NCBI GenBank assembly: GCA_037043015.1
Contig: CM073329.1
Location: 9,874,648 to 9,938,647, forward strand
DNA from: Bryum argenteum
Taxonomy: Eukaryota > Streptophyta > Bryopsida > Bryales > Bryaceae
DNA: 64,000 bases
Reading direction: 5' to 3'
How positions within the stretch are numbered: position 1 is the first letter of the stretch; the number at the start of each line of letters is the position of its first letter. This document shows, piece after piece, positions 34,320 to 47,596 of this stretch. A model generated the notes under the pieces. The model ran no database searches. It was given only the letters and a program-made list of their open reading frames with translations, and was not told where the DNA came from. Made by a program: the position numbers and the translations under genes.

Positions 34320-35311
34320 AAGGTAGCTAACGTGCTCGGCTCACCTCCTAATGATATTGTAAAGTAGTTACTGAAATTGTTCAGGGATCGTTCTGCTCTT
34401 GTGAGAGTGGATCAGCTAAGCTCTGTCGGAAGTTTTGAGCAGTAGTACCCTTGCGTGGACTCTCCTTTTAGAAACCTGTGTACTTGCATCTTGTCATTTG
34501 ACCTCTGCTTTTACGATCAAGTAGACGTCCACCTTGTCAGTGATGCATTTTCTTGGAGGGCTGGTATATATTGGATAGAGCGTGAATAAAACGTTACGTA
34601 GATATGCTGTGAGGTCAATTTTAATCCTCTACGTTCTTCTGTTTGTCGGGGATTTTAAGGTGTAAATCAAGGCAAACTACAGATCTCTCTGTGACTTCTA
34701 CCAGTTTATTTCAGTTAGATCGTAGCTTTGTTTTATTTTGACCATTGTATCCTGTCTTCGATTCCAATCTGATGTGAAAATCCTCACATGCCGATATTTC
34801 ACAAATTTTGATTACTAGCAGTAGCCTATTTGTGAGCCTTTACTTGTGCACCAATTCACCAATTCTATCCTACAGTCTATCTTATTTCTGAAGTTCATAT
34901 GATGTATCCATCCAGTTGCTATGAATGTTAACAAGAGCATCATGAACTAGTCCCTCTGATTTGATGAATCAGTCTCATTTACCTTTTTGCCTTTGTTCCA
35001 CATGGTTTATGCCATTGGCTCCTGCCTTATTGCCTTTCGATTGGCTTTTCACATCTCCTATTAACCCTTTACTGCCGGGAAGGCCCTTCTGATATGGTCA
35101 AGAAATGTCCCAGGCCTGAACATTCGTACACATTTCAGAAGTTCGTAGTGGACCAGTCAAAATCTACTCATAATATCCTTTCAAGACGTAAATTATCAAT
35201 ACATTTTTGTACATAAGCCTCTTAGGCAACACATTCAATGTTCACATCGGTAACAAAGGCCTTGCCATCAACTTCTTTCGAGTTCTGGCGATGGCAGGCG
35301 TCGATCGACTC
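34320..35311. other. Intergenic between convergent genes
   Basis: Presumed 3' untranslated regions of the WAV2-like and GH3 genes. No other gene or repeat seen. Confidence 0.5.
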
Positions 35312-38300
35312 TCATGCAGAAAGTCGAGGGTCAGGAGTGACGGCGCTCACAAACGAGGCCACAGATCCTTGGTTCAAGATCTCCAGCGCCTGCGGATGGT
35401 TCACACATCGAGGAGGTTTGAACTGCGATGGCGAGGCGCCTCGTGACACGGCTGATTTCATCACCTTGTGGAACGTGCCCTCCCTCACAATGTCCAGCTT
35501 CAGAGGGGAGATTATGTTGCCGCTTCGCCATCTTCGGTACTCACTGTTGAAGCTCTCGTCCAGCTTGTTTGCGCATTCTTGAAGTACGTCGTTGTCCAAG
35601 TCGCTGCCATACAACAAAGGTTTCAAAATAAAAGAAAGCTTAGAAACTGAACTGGTGTTGTTAAATTGTTCAATCAATCTCGTGTTTGTGCATTCTAAAG
35701 AAAAGTGCATGCAAGTGATAAGGATCTTCTTCTTGATTGTTTAAGGAGCAACATCTCGATGTTAAGGTGTAATTTCTCGTTATTAATGTGTTCGCAATTG
35801 CATACAAAAAGCTCAGAAATTGAATAGCATGAAAAGAAGAAAAATGAATTCGTGTATTTTCTGTGCAATTTTGTAGCCGTAGATACGCAATTGTGAAATT
35901 TAGAGGACTGCATGCACTACCTGGAAAAAGTGTTTATATGTTAAAGTGTCAAAATTGCATACATACTTGATTAGGTGTAATGCTGTCGTGAATGAGACGT
36001 TCACCGAGGTTTTCATAACAGGGTTTAGAAATTGAACAGCATTCAGGCTCTAAAAGAACGTTTTTTGTAGTCGAAGATACGCAGTTTTGCAAACAATGTG
36101 TTCGTCGTGCTTTTGTGTGGTGTCGCAATTGCTTACTTATCTTGATTAGGTGTATTCATCTCGAGTTGCTGTCACGAATTGTTTACTGCGGGTTTGTATC
36201 TAGCACGCAAATTGGAGTGTTTGTAAGAACAGAATTATGTGTTGTTGTAAGAGGTTCAGGCAAGTTTGTTCGCGCATTTGAGTTGTAGTGGATGTTCGAG
36301 AGATTTTCTCCTACCGCAAGAGCGTTCGATTATTGTGAGTTTGGGTGACAGTGTGTGACAAGACTACTGTACCTGGAATTGGTCAACTCCCAGAAGATGC
36401 GGTAGCGGCCAGGCAAGGTGGTAACGTCGGAAGTGCTGGTGTAATCTGAAAGCTCCATGGATGTTCCTTTGAGAAGCTTACAGGCTTTGTCCACAACGGC
36501 TTGAAGCTCCTCCTCGTCTGTTTTGTCGGTGTGCACACTAAGAATCACGTTCTTGCGTCGCACAAACTCATACAAGGGACAGGTTTTGCGGAAGCTTTTC
36601 ACTCTGATCACGTCGCCTAAGCGGTACCTGTACAAACCTGAGATTCAAATTCCAAGCTTAGGTCAGTAACTACTCTCCATGTGCTAAAAATCTCGTATTA
36701 GGTGACATGAAAGCGAAAGCCTTGTGCTTTCCACAACGAGGCTGGACATTCACACTTCTGGCCATAGCCTCAATTGTGCACTTCTGGCCATATGCTCATC
36801 CTAGGGTCTGAGCCAGACACCATGAAATTAACATAGGACAAAAATGAAACGGTATAATCATATCCAGTGTGATTGCTCCACCGCTCTAAAGATGGAGTTA
36901 CCTGCGACATTTGTTACCACGAGCTCGTAAACTTTGCCGATTTCGAGCTCACTGGCTTCCAGAATCTTCATTCTTTCACCTTCGTATAGTTCCATACCGT
37001 CCTCAGTCAGGGGAATGAACTCGTAGTAGGCCGTTTCCGGCCACAACATATACGTAATGTCCTCTGAGAGCATGTTAGGATTGAGACCGATAAGCGAGCA
37101 CTCGCAGGCCGCATGAGCACCGGACATGATTGGGACATGACCTGAAAAATGCTTCATAGCTGAGGTATACTGCGCCATACTTCCAGACATGATACAGGAA
37201 ACAAAACGGGCATTCGGAAAAAGCCGTGGGATGATGCCCTCCCAATCCTCCTTCGAGCATTCTTTCTCGATTGCGCTTGCAAGGTCCGGGTTGGGTTGTA
37301 GAGTCTTCTCCACTGCTGCTCTCATTTCGGGCTCTGTGATCTTTTCACTCAGAGTGCCTGTTCTGATGTCCTCCACGATCTCTGGCCATTGCTTTTGCAG
37401 TACACGAATTGCGGCTACGATAGTGGCTGCAACAACATTGACGAGCTCAAGATGCTACCGCAAGCCAGAATGTTCACTACAGTGAAGGTTTGACTCAGAA
37501 TCTAAATCAGTACATTTTTGCAAAAATCACTCTGATCCCAAATTTGCTTTGCCATCCGTTCATAATGTGTGATTTGCAAGTTGTCCAGTTGCTAGACATA
37601 TTCGGAGAGTCGATTTCAAAAAATCCGATCATTCTACACAGCAATTTGGTTTTGCAGGAAATGGCTGGGCCGCAAGTACCTGCAAATAGAGTGTGCACTT
37701 TGACGACCTCGGGTGCTTGAGCTAGCGCGCAAAGGAGGTGACAGTACATGCCCTGACCAGAGTCCTCGCAAAGAATTACCTCATCCGGGACACAGTAATC
37801 CCCATTTATATTCTTGATCCGATTTCGAAAACGTTCACTTCTGAAATAGTTTGTACTCAAGGCTCCTGCCTTGATTCCTGAAGGTGTGTCTTGCTGCTTC
37901 CCGGCAAATGCAATGTTTAGTCCCTTGCCATCCTTGTAACCTGGAAAATACCTGTCTCACAGCAATGAAGAACATCAACCACAACATTCTTCGCCAGGTA
38001 TGCATCTCTACAAGCCCATCAAACAAAAGTTTGAAACTGTACCTGCGGTACATCGATCCCACATAGACCGAAACAAACGCATGAAGCTCAGCTGCTCTTG
38101 GGGTCGAGGGAATGAACTTTGATTGCCCGGCAGTGGTTCCTGAGCTGCAATGGCGAGCTTAGCGAGAGAGGAGAAACAACAAATTGAAAACAGCGCAAAC
38201 ATTGAGAGTGAGCTCAACCTAAGATTGAAATCGGTGATAGGATCCACAGTGAAGATGTGAGTCTTCTCTCCGTTGACCAACCGCATCATGTCATCTTGAA

Positions 38301-38616
38301 TGTCAGCGTAAGTCACCACGGGCAGGCACTTCCTAAAGCTCTCGGCGTCCGTGCGTCCGTTCAGTCCGTGACGCTGCAAATACTCCACGTTGCCCTGCAC
38401 CTCCAGAATTTCCCGCAGCTTCTCGTGCTGAATCAACATCACATCCTCAGACACCAGGTCGAGGTAAGTTTCATAATCAAAATCAGGTGCAGTCGTATCA
38501 ATCCCTCGCCTGTGAGGCATGATGAATGGAATGCCATCTCGTTGCAGTTGTAGCAGCTCCACTTGGTCCAATTTAGGTCTTGTCGCAGCTGGGGCGTCAG
38601 CTACTGCGGCCGCCAT
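35312..38616 (-). CDS. GH3: GH3-family acyl-acid amido synthetase
   Basis: Six exons: 38219-38616, 38043-38144, 37680-37951, 36902-37426, 36373-36637 and 35312-35603. They join in phase to 617 residues, the normal GH3 length (~580-620). Start MAAAVADAPAATRPK. GH3 enzymes adenylate a carboxylic hormone and transfer it to an amino acid, controlling levels of active auxin or jasmonate in the cytosol. Signature regions are present: the ATP loop SSGTTAGQSKFIP (residues 133-145), PVVTYADI before it, MSGAHAACECSLIG, and YRYRLGDVIRV (435-445) followed by RRKNVILSVHTDKTDE. The C-terminal domain ends SPSQFKPPRCVNHPQ. The usual ASSEC-like motif reads AACEC. Which hormone is used cannot be told from sequence. 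The longest intron (739 bp) is the last. A paired auxin-response-type motif lies 285 bp upstream. Confidence 0.95.
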
Positions 38617-38900
38617 ACCCCCTGCTCAAGTCTTGCGAACGAGCTCACAAGAACACCGACGATTCGCCACAACAGAGACCTGGTACGGAAGCTGACACTT
38701 TAGATCACCAATTCAGAAAGCTTCCTATTTGGCATTCCTGCTTGAGTGGTAAGACTTGAGAGTCACTTCTGATGCAGATTCTAAGCTACTGTAGCGCGAC
38801 TACCCACGACTTTGCAGTCAATGAAGAAGCTTGCAAGCAAGTCTGCGGGCTCGTGATTTCTTGCTTCACGCAATGGATGTCGTTGCTAAGGAATCCAGCT

Positions 38901-38920
38901 GAGACAGATACCGACACGTG
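38901..38920 (-). promoter_or_regulatory. Composite auxin response element plus G-box
   Basis: Read toward GH3, the strand is CACGTGTCGGTATCTGTCTC: a G-box CACGTG overlapping a high-affinity ARF site TGTCGG, then four bases, then the classical AuxRE TGTCTC in the same orientation. It lies 285-305 bp upstream of the GH3 start codon. GH3 genes are classical auxin-induced genes, and bZIP/bHLH G-boxes beside AuxREs are a known promoter arrangement. Function here is inferred. Confidence 0.6.
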
Positions 38921-38984
38921 CTTCTCACCGCAAGTCTCCATGAGACTGCGGAAGCCACGCCGCAGAAAATGGCAGTGCCAGGAG

Positions 38985-39000
38985 TGTACTGTACAGTACA
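38985..39000. promoter_or_regulatory. 16-bp perfect palindrome upstream of GH3
   Basis: TGTACTGTACAGTACA is its own reverse complement and lies about 370 bp upstream of the GH3 start. It contains GTAC cores of the kind bound by SBP-domain factors. Any role is speculative. Confidence 0.35.
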
Positions 39001-39059
39001 GCACCCATCAGCACCGAGGGACAGCTTTTCTATCAACTTTGAACATTGCCTGTGCACTC

Positions 39060-39972
39060 AAAAATGATTGGAATTCAAAATCGTAAAGTGCATTGCAACC
39101 ACAATGAGGATTACTACACCTTCAATACAATTTTACAAATACATCAATAAAAAGAATATCAACGAATACAAAGTCTTTATACAGTATTTCAAACAAGAGT
39201 AACCATTCTTAGTTTGCTTCAATTTGAATGTTCATTTTAACTTGCAAATTTGAAATGAGCTTGCAAGTTTGTTCTTTAGATATTGTTGCTTATTCGTGAT
39301 GCATGATCTCAATTGTGGAGCAATTTTAAAAAGAGGTCGTGTAGCATTTATTGTTGATTCCTAAGTCATCTCTTAAAATTGGCAAGAATAGTAAACAAAC
39401 TTGAGCTTCAGTAACTAGCCCATGAGAGATATCATTGAGTTTTTTATGAACCACCCTTTACTTTCTAGTGCGGCATTGTAAAGGTGTAGGGAGGGCTTTT
39501 ACAAGCTTTGATAAAGATTTTTCAAACATCAAGACTATTCAAAACTTACTTAGATTGTAGCATGAAGTGGAAGTGATACAAATCATGCATCGAGAATGAG
39601 CTATAGTATGAAGTATTTGTAATCGTTTATATTCATTTCATTGATGAATATTTACAATTGCACTAAAGATGTAGTAGTCTTCATTGTGGACACAATTCAC
39701 TTTACGGTTTTGAAATCTAATCATTTTTGAGTGGGCACGCACTGTTTGTAGTTGATAGGAATATTGTCTCTTAGTGCTGAATTCATAAATCATTTGGAGG
39801 GTACTGTACACTGGTTACAAGTATATCCATTGCAGGCCTGTAAGAGTCGGATTTGTTACTATTGAAAATATTATGAAATTTTGAGGTTGAAACAATAATT
39901 GTTCTAAGATGGTTCCCTTTCTAAATGTACCCGATTTGTACATAATTCTGCACCAAAACTTGCGGAATGTAC
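39060..39972. other. AT-rich intergenic DNA
   Basis: No gene or repeat recognised between the GH3 promoter and the TTAA element. Confidence 0.5.
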
Positions 39973-41030
39973 TTAACCCTTAAACACGTCGAATGTTGAA
40001 AAACGACATAAATTGTGGATGAAAGGCAGAAACTTTGTAAAGCCATAATTTCTTCCTCCGTAGTCTGTTTTGGATGAAATCACTTGCGTTGGGTCCCAAA
40101 TCAAGTCTAGTTTGTGTGATGAAAATTACACACCCATACAATGAAGTATGAACAAGTAGCATGCATTCTAGTGAAGGCAGCTCTTGCTTTTGAGTTTTCA
40201 AACATGGGGCATGTTTACCTTTGCATGGGCAATTATGATGTTGTTTTTTAATTCAAAATGATTTATAATATATATATATATATAATTTTTCATTATTTAT
40301 TTATTTTTTTATTTTTTTATTTTTTAAAGATTTTATTACAGAATCATGATCTTAAGATGATGGCTAACAAATTTCTAGTTTGAAGATTTTTGATCCAAAT
40401 AACTTTGGTATTGGCTTTGCAATGATGTTTCTTCAATGAAAAAAGTATATAAATGGATGATTTTTGAAGAGCTATATCTCCTTCATCCACCATTGGATTT
40501 TCACTTTGTTATTTGGGGTGGGTTCCAATTTGACTCTAGTTCATGTCGTAGAAACCTTGAAAAATTTGAAAATGTATCGAAGATAAGGCATAGATTTGAG
40601 TGCAAAGGGTTAAGTTTTGAACTATTTTTCCTTAATTTGCACGTTTTGGCAGTTTTCATCATTGCAAGTCCATTATTTGCACCAAAGAGATTTTGTCATA
40701 GATTTTGTTTTTGTTCAAGGGTGTTATTGAGATGAAGGTGAATATCTTTGTAGTTGGTGGTTTTTTCATTGCAATAAGTCTATTGGTAGCATTTTTACTT
40801 CAAAGTGAAAATGCTGAGATTTTGTGATGTTTTTTTGAGTACTAATATGTTACAATCTCGCAATTTATGAGGCCTCATGAGTCAATTTTTAAGTCACTTG
40901 ATGTAGAATATGTTTAATACAAGATTGTATGGTTCACATTTGAATAACTTACCTTTTGTTTCCATTTATGTTACGTTTTTTGAGGATGTGTTTGTTTTTG
41001 TATAAATGAGTCAATCCAATAAGGGGTTAA
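39973..41030 (+). mobile_element. 1.06-kb non-autonomous TTAA element
   Basis: Starts TTAACCCTTAAACACGTCG and ends AAGGGGTTAA. Its 5' end matches the reverse complement of the right end of the 27811-28827 element (TTAATCCCTTAAACATG, GAATGTCGAAAAACGACAT). The two modules are in the same order as at 13900-14700. A TA microsatellite and T-rich tract at about 40267-40325 sit between modules. The 99-codon frame at 40436 spans a noncoding module shared by other copies and is not a gene. Confidence 0.75.
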
Positions 41031-42113
41031 GGTGGACTACTTGATATTGAGGCAGGGTTCAGTAATGGCTCACTAAACTTGATTGCTTGTATGTTCATGA
41101 TAGCAGCAAAGTTGGACTTTTCATAGTGAACATTTTAGGTGTCACTCTAAGACATCATTTTAGAAATACCGACAAGTTAGTTTCATAACAACTTGTAAAA
41201 AAAATCCAAACTGATAATTCTACTTGGTTCAATCTTCCACTTACTTTGCCCATCTTCAGCTCCTATCAACCCCTAAGGACCGGGGATTTGAAAAAAACAG
41301 ACACAAAAAACAAGCAAGTCATTGATAAATCTCATGGTAGGTGAGCAAAGCAAGAGCGAGGTCCCTAAGGGTAGTACAAATTGGTAGATGATCAAAATTG
41401 GTTCACTAAGGTGGGATGCTCAAAAATCGTATAAGATCAAAAAAGGCATATTCGAGGCATCAAGTAGGAAGTATCATTAGTAAAAAAACGGGTTCTCAAG
41501 AGCCATATGAAATCTGCTTTTCTCTATTAGGCTCTTCTTGTACCCTAGTCACTTTGGGATGTTATTGCAACCGATGTCCCTTGTCTTTTCTTGAAGCCAC
41601 CAATTCCAATGGATTCTTCCACTTGTAAGAAAGTTTGCATGTTCTCACATTTAGTGCTATGGTTTGACGCTTAGTGTTGTAAAACTATGGTGACGTGTGA
41701 CATTTAGTGTCAACGTTTGAACAACTTCTGTACCTAGGAGGTACATGATGGGGCAACTTTGAAGTTTGATTACAATATTAATCATAATAAACATTCAAGT
41801 GTGCCTCATTTTTTGAGACATCTCCAAGTCCATTCTCAAAAAATTTAACAAATCTTACAAGAGTCCAAACTAAGATGATGATTTTTCATAGGTTCAATCT
41901 TCCTTTTTCGTGAAAATCCCTATATAGGTAGTATTAAAACAAAAGAAACCAATACAAAGCCCGAGAGCGACAAGTTTTCAGCATTGGGGAGATTTCTGCT
42001 AACACTTGCATCAATTTTCCACTTCCATTGCCCATACACTCAAATTGTTCACAAGAAATTTGCTATACTAAAATTTGTGCCATTGTTGAGCAATCCACCT
42101 CAAATACTTGAGA
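41031..42113. other. Intergenic DNA
   Basis: A repeat-like edge CAACCCCTAAGGACC lies near 41266. TTTAGTGT motifs near 41640-41725 recall the MITE ends at 27216. The last ~150 bp should hold the phosphatase promoter; no firm element identified. Confidence 0.4.
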
Positions 42114-45100
42114 ATGAATGACAGAGGCGTTGCTGCAACGATGGCAAGTGCGATCTTCTTCCTTGCAGTCTTGTTGTTGTTGATGAATTCTTCTCCACTT
42201 GTGAGGTCAAACCAATTTCTTGGCGAGCTCATGAGCTCCAAGGCTCGCGGCCGGAAGCTCACAGAATGTGTCTCTTTGAATCCGTTGTTGCGATTGGAAG
42301 TGGACGCTAGTGCGCCTCTTGCGGATGTGCAAAACTTGACCGTCACAGTGAGCGGCGTGCTTGTCCCGGACCCTGATGATTGGATTGCCGTTGTCTCTCT
42401 TTCCCAAGCCAACAAGTGAGCACTTACACCAAATTCAACGGTAAAGAATCATCGAGTCTTTACCCCAATTCGTCAAGTTGGCTATGTATAAATGTGCCAT
42501 TATGGTTTTGAAGTTAGCAATTCCATTTCCAACAAATTGGCGACATTGTACGTATGTCAACATGAAATGTAAGGATCTACAAGAAGTGAGCAACCTCCGA
42601 ATGTTGTTGTACTATTTGTTGTTTCTTGGATTGATTGAGCGAGGAAAGGAGTAAAATGACTCAATTTGACATTGCTGGACTCATGATTGAGATTGTGGAA
42701 CTTGACTACTTCCGAAGAGCTCTCACATTTTAGGTCGTGGGACCTGCTCGCGTCGAACTCGTAATTCTAAATTCTTGTTGTGTGCCCTAGGATTGCTCAT
42801 TTTCTACTCCTCAACCTACCCACTTTGCCTTTCTTTCAAACCGCTCATTTCCGTTATGAACCACCAATTCCCCGAAAAAAATCAACGCTGACAGAATCGA
42901 GAGTTTTATTGAGTGGAGGATGCAGCTATACAGATGAATGCCTCTATGCGAAGTTGTTGTATCTGGAGACTGGCGACACTCAGCAGCTGCCTCTGCTTTG
43001 CCACTATCCTATCAAGGTCAGTAACCACCACTTCGTGCCTTCCATGCACACAAGTACAAGGTTTAGTTAGTTTCTACCTCAATCAGCAGTCTATGATAAG
43101 GAATGGCACGGTTAGGAAAGATGATGGTTTAAGGAGTGGACCTGCAAGCGAAGTCGAAGAATTTGTTATAGACAGTGTAGCCTATGGCAAGAGTGATCGA
43201 AGTGGCCAAGGTTTGACATAAGCCCATGTCAAAATGGCACTAATAATTATTTTGCCAGTGTTTAACAAATTTGAAAGTGTCTTGTGGGTGAGCATTGCAG
43301 TTTCAGTACATGAAGGCGGATGCTGGATACTTGAGCTGTGAGAGATGGGAATGTGCGTTTGGTGCGAGGAGTTGCTTGGTGAGGACATGCAGTGCATCGC
43401 TCACGTTCCGGTTGATCAACATCCGGAGTGATGTGGTGGTGATGTACATGAGCCATGGCCTCGTGAAACCATGTCTGCTGTTGGCGTCTGCCCCGCTCTC
43501 GTTTGCTAACCCCGCGGCCCCTCTTTACGGCCACCTCTCCTCTCTCACCTCCTCCGCAACTTCGGTACTTCCATCGCAAGCAGCTCCCTCTCATTCCTTG
43601 TACTTGACACAAAGCTACCACACTATACACTTGGCTATTAAGGAAGGAGAATCGATTATAAATTAGGGATATGTCATGTTTGTTTGTTTGTTGACTTGGG
43701 TCCAGTTTTACTATCTTGACATATTGCATACAAATGAGTCTTAATAACTTGAATGTCCTTGCAAGCAGATGAGGTTAACTTGGGTGAGTGGAGACCAGCA
43801 GCCTCAGTATGTTGTATACGGCGAGGCTAATACCTCAGCCACTTCATTTGTGACCACCTTTCAACAAAGTAACATGTGTGGTAAGCATCCACACAGTATC
43901 ATTGTCAATATTAAATGATTATGAAATCTGCTGCCAATATTCAAAGAGATGCTTCTGTGGAGGGGTAATACTCTTTACTTTAAATGCACCATATGCTTTA
44001 CAGGCGTGGAGATTGCACCAGCAACAGGCTATGGGTGGCACGACCCTGGCTTCATTCACTCGGCCATTCTCACCGGGCTTTTACCTTCATCATGGCACCA
44101 GTATCAATATGGCAGGTACCATTTCAAAGCTCTATCTATGGCAATTCTCCCTTTTATGGAACGTAGCGCAAGAGAGTGTGAAGGTTACTGAGGGTATTCC
44201 CCACGTAAGATGAGCTCCACGAAATTGGAATCGGAATTTAGATAGTAAGCTTCTGTCACGAGGCCGCTCTCCAAGGGAGTAAGTTGAGTTGCAGCAATTT
44301 GAGTCTAGTTATTAAGTAGGTGTTAAATATGTTGTTGAGGAAAACAGTGACAAGGTAGGGTGGAGCAAAAGAAGTAGCTTCCGCACTCCTCCGGCAGCAG
44401 GTGCCCGCTCTGTGAACCTGATCATGTATGCAGACATGGGGAAGAAAGAACGCGATGGGAGTGATGAACATTTTCTTCAGGTCAGATCTCATTCACCCCA
44501 CAAAACACCAACCGCAGACAAAATGAGAAAACATTCACCAAACCTTCTTTAGGTTTAAAAAAATCAAAATACAAGGATAAACATAACAACTTTATGCAGG
44601 AAGGGGCTCTGGATGTGATCGATGCTGTTACAAAAGCAGTGGACGCTGGAGATATTGATGTTGTGTTTCACATTGGAGACATCAGCTATGCTACAGGTTT
44701 GTTATTTCTTTTCTTTCTTATGTTGTTTTCGTGAAGCAAAGTGAATCATGTTTTTCAAATTCATATTTATATATGCCTCCCTTCGTAAGTAAGAAAGGGC
44801 TTGAAGTAATGATCGTCTCTTCTATGCTACTGACAGGTTTTCTGGTGGAGTGGGATGTGTTTTTGGAGATGATAAGTCCGGTTGCTTCTCGTGTGCCCTA
44901 CATGACAGCTTCTGGAAATCATGAAAGGTAAGTTTAATACTCTCCTCAACAGAGATTCCGATGATTGTCTCTAAAACGATATGTAAATGGTGGTCTTAAT
45001 TTGAAGGTGTGTGTGGTGCTTTTAGAGATTTTCAGTTACAGCATCAATTGATGTTATTGCATACATTGCATGCGCAATTCTCGTCATGGTCTTCATTTGA

Positions 45101-46930
45101 AGGTGTGTGTGGTGCTTTTAGAGATTTTCCAGGATCCGGGTCGGTGTACGAGACTCCAGACTCAGGAGGCGAGTGTGGTGTCCCTTACGAGACGTATTTT
45201 CAAATGCCATCTCAGGGTGTGGATAAGCCATGGTACTCCATAGAGTATGGGCCCATTCACTTCACAGTCATGAGCACAGAAATGGCATGGCTTCCCGGAA
45301 GTGAACAAGTAAGCCACAAGTAATAACTGTGAATTATAATAAAATTATAACTGAGTTACAGATTAGATTATAATAGTAGTTCTGCAATAACATCAATTGA
45401 TGCTGTAACTGAAAATTTTAAGGTTCTTTTGATGAATCTCTATTTCAATAACTTCTGCCAACAATAGTCAAAGTACACATTCTTTAGCGGAATGGAATCC
45501 TCTTACACTTGTCTATAGAAACATAGAAATTTTTATAAAAAGATAATAACAACTGCAGGTTCAATTGACATGTTTATTTTGGGTTTTAGTATGCATGGTT
45601 AGATGAAGACCTGGCATCTGTGAATCGCTTACAAACACCTTGGGTCATTTTCTGTGGGTAAGCCCGTGCATAACTTTCCTTTTATGTGTTGTTTTGTTGG
45701 TTTTAAGTTGCCATGTCTATTCACTTTATCTATTCCAAGAAGTGTTAGAATGTGGGCTAGTTTGGAGGAGACAAGGAGCATGTAAGTAAGCAAAGTGAAA
45801 ACATAGTGATATTTCTGAAATCCGTGTTAGGAAAATCCATCAATCCTTCACAACCACCTAAATGTTGGTTAAGTCAAGCTATCACTACTCTATGCATTAT
45901 CATATGACATGGATGCATGATCACATGCAGACATAGGCCATTGTACTCTTCTGCACATGATGACATTATTACCGCAAAGCTCCTCCCTTCAGTAGACTCA
46001 AGAATGACCGAAGCAATTGAGCCTTTATTGGTGCAACACAAGGTAACATCAATCCGCAACCATTCATATGCGATAACTTAGTGATTTATATATCAACCAT
46101 CCATTGTTGTAGTCATTTCATCTACATTACTTCTAAGTGTGTTGACCACAAACTTTTGTAAAATTTTGTGAAATTTTGTTTACTTGGACTAGAAAAAAGG
46201 CTTAAAAAATTTAGTAACATCATGATTTATAATTGCAAAGATATTTGAATATGATTCATTTCTAATTACAAGAGCTAATATATTCACATGCGTATGTGTA
46301 TATTTTTTTTAGGTAGATCTTGCCACATGGGGTCATGTGCATCAATATGAACGCACGTGTGCCACATATAAAAACCAATGTGTTTTCAAGCCCTTCAAGA
46401 ATAGCCATGGCATTGATACCTATAATTCATCTTCCTATGGTGGCCCTGTTCATCTTATTATTGGCAACGCCGGTTTCCACCTCGATCACTTTGTTGAAAA
46501 TGTATGTTCTACTACTCCAATTCAGAAAGTCATGCTAATAGTAGGTGGTAGTTAGAATTCTATTTTATTTCGATACTGATGTGTGTGCTGACAGCCACTA
46601 GATTGGAGTCTTGTACGTATTTCAGAATTTGGTTACACACACCTACATGCAACACAAAGACGCCTCCAAATCCAGGTATTGAATCTAGGAGGACAAAGTG
46701 TTTATCCACCAAATATACCAAGTTTCAAAGATGACCCATCTTATGTGTTAAATCTAATCTATTGATGTGTTTTTGAAGTTCAAAAAGGAAGAAGAGGTAT
46801 ATTTGATATCCATGGCTTACATTACATTGACAGCAATTTTGGTATTGTGTTGGTATTTCAGTTGATATTAGCAAACACCGGAGCAATTGGAGACCAATTT
46901 GAGCTTTTGAAATCACCTCCAACCATTTAG
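42114..46930 (+). CDS. PAP: Purple acid phosphatase, large plant type
   Basis: Fourteen exons: 42114-42415, 42926-43016, 43301-43564, 43769-43880, 44004-44115, 44348-44480, 44600-44696, 44837-44927, 45122-45308, 45590-45657, 45931-46042, 46313-46501, 46595-46675 and 46862-46930. They join in phase to 635 residues, typical of the large PAP1/PAP27-like group. A hydrophobic signal-like segment (about residues 10-27) suggests secretion or vacuolar sorting. An N-terminal fibronectin-like domain includes LPLLCHYPIK and MRLTWVSGD. The metallophosphoesterase core carries all five ligand motifs: ADMG (Asp323), GDISY (Asp365, Tyr368), GNHE (Asn398, His399), GHRPLY (His487) and GHVH (His531, His533). 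The first motif has Ala where most members have Gly, but the ligand Asp is kept. It hydrolyses phosphate monoesters at a dinuclear Fe-metal site. Exon 9 has a duplicated acceptor 96 nt upstream (see findings). Confidence 0.94.
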
Positions 46931-47596
46931 ACTGGAAGAAATCCATGATGAACAATCTGAGAATTCATGAACTTCATGAATCCTAATCTATCACTCAAAT
47001 ACCTCCAGAAAGCTTACTGTTGGATTGAGGCAATGCTAAGGGTTCAAAAATCAGTAATACGAAAGGTTTGAATGGAAGCCACATACAAACCCTCTGACTT
47101 TGGTAAAATCAATGTGAACATGAATCAATAACAAGGTTGATTACCGTAACCTTGAAGTTCAGAATAACATGGATAAAATCTGGCGCAGAACATGATTCAC
47201 ACTCCACGATGGGCGCAACCACTAAGATTCTCTGAACTAAAATTGGAAGATTTATCGCCAATTCATCAACTGATTCATCCAACAACAATTCACGCCACCT
47301 TTTATACATACAATGAGTTCACAGAATTTAACAATGCCCTCACAAATTAGTTAAATTATTGACCAAGAACTGTAACTCTCTATTTGTAACCTTGACGATC
47401 GCTGATTCATTTGTTCAAAAATAAAAGCAGGTAGAAGCCATTGGACAAAACAAATATTTCCACATGAACTCAAAAATAAATCTTCACTGGGCTTACGAGC
47501 AGGAAAAGGATAGGCCCTCGTGTCATCTGTCTTCATCAACTTTAATTTATTCCATATCAATAACTGATAGAAAATTGTATACCACCAACACTGTCA
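46931..47596. other. Intergenic between convergent genes
   Basis: The 666 bp between the phosphatase and DHODH stop codons. No gene seen; frames on the minus strand (47109-47309, 47351-47560) have no recognisable domain. Confidence 0.5.

Noticed and set aside
40436-40735. 99-codon frame
   Set aside because: It falls within a repeat module present in several diverged copies without a conserved frame.
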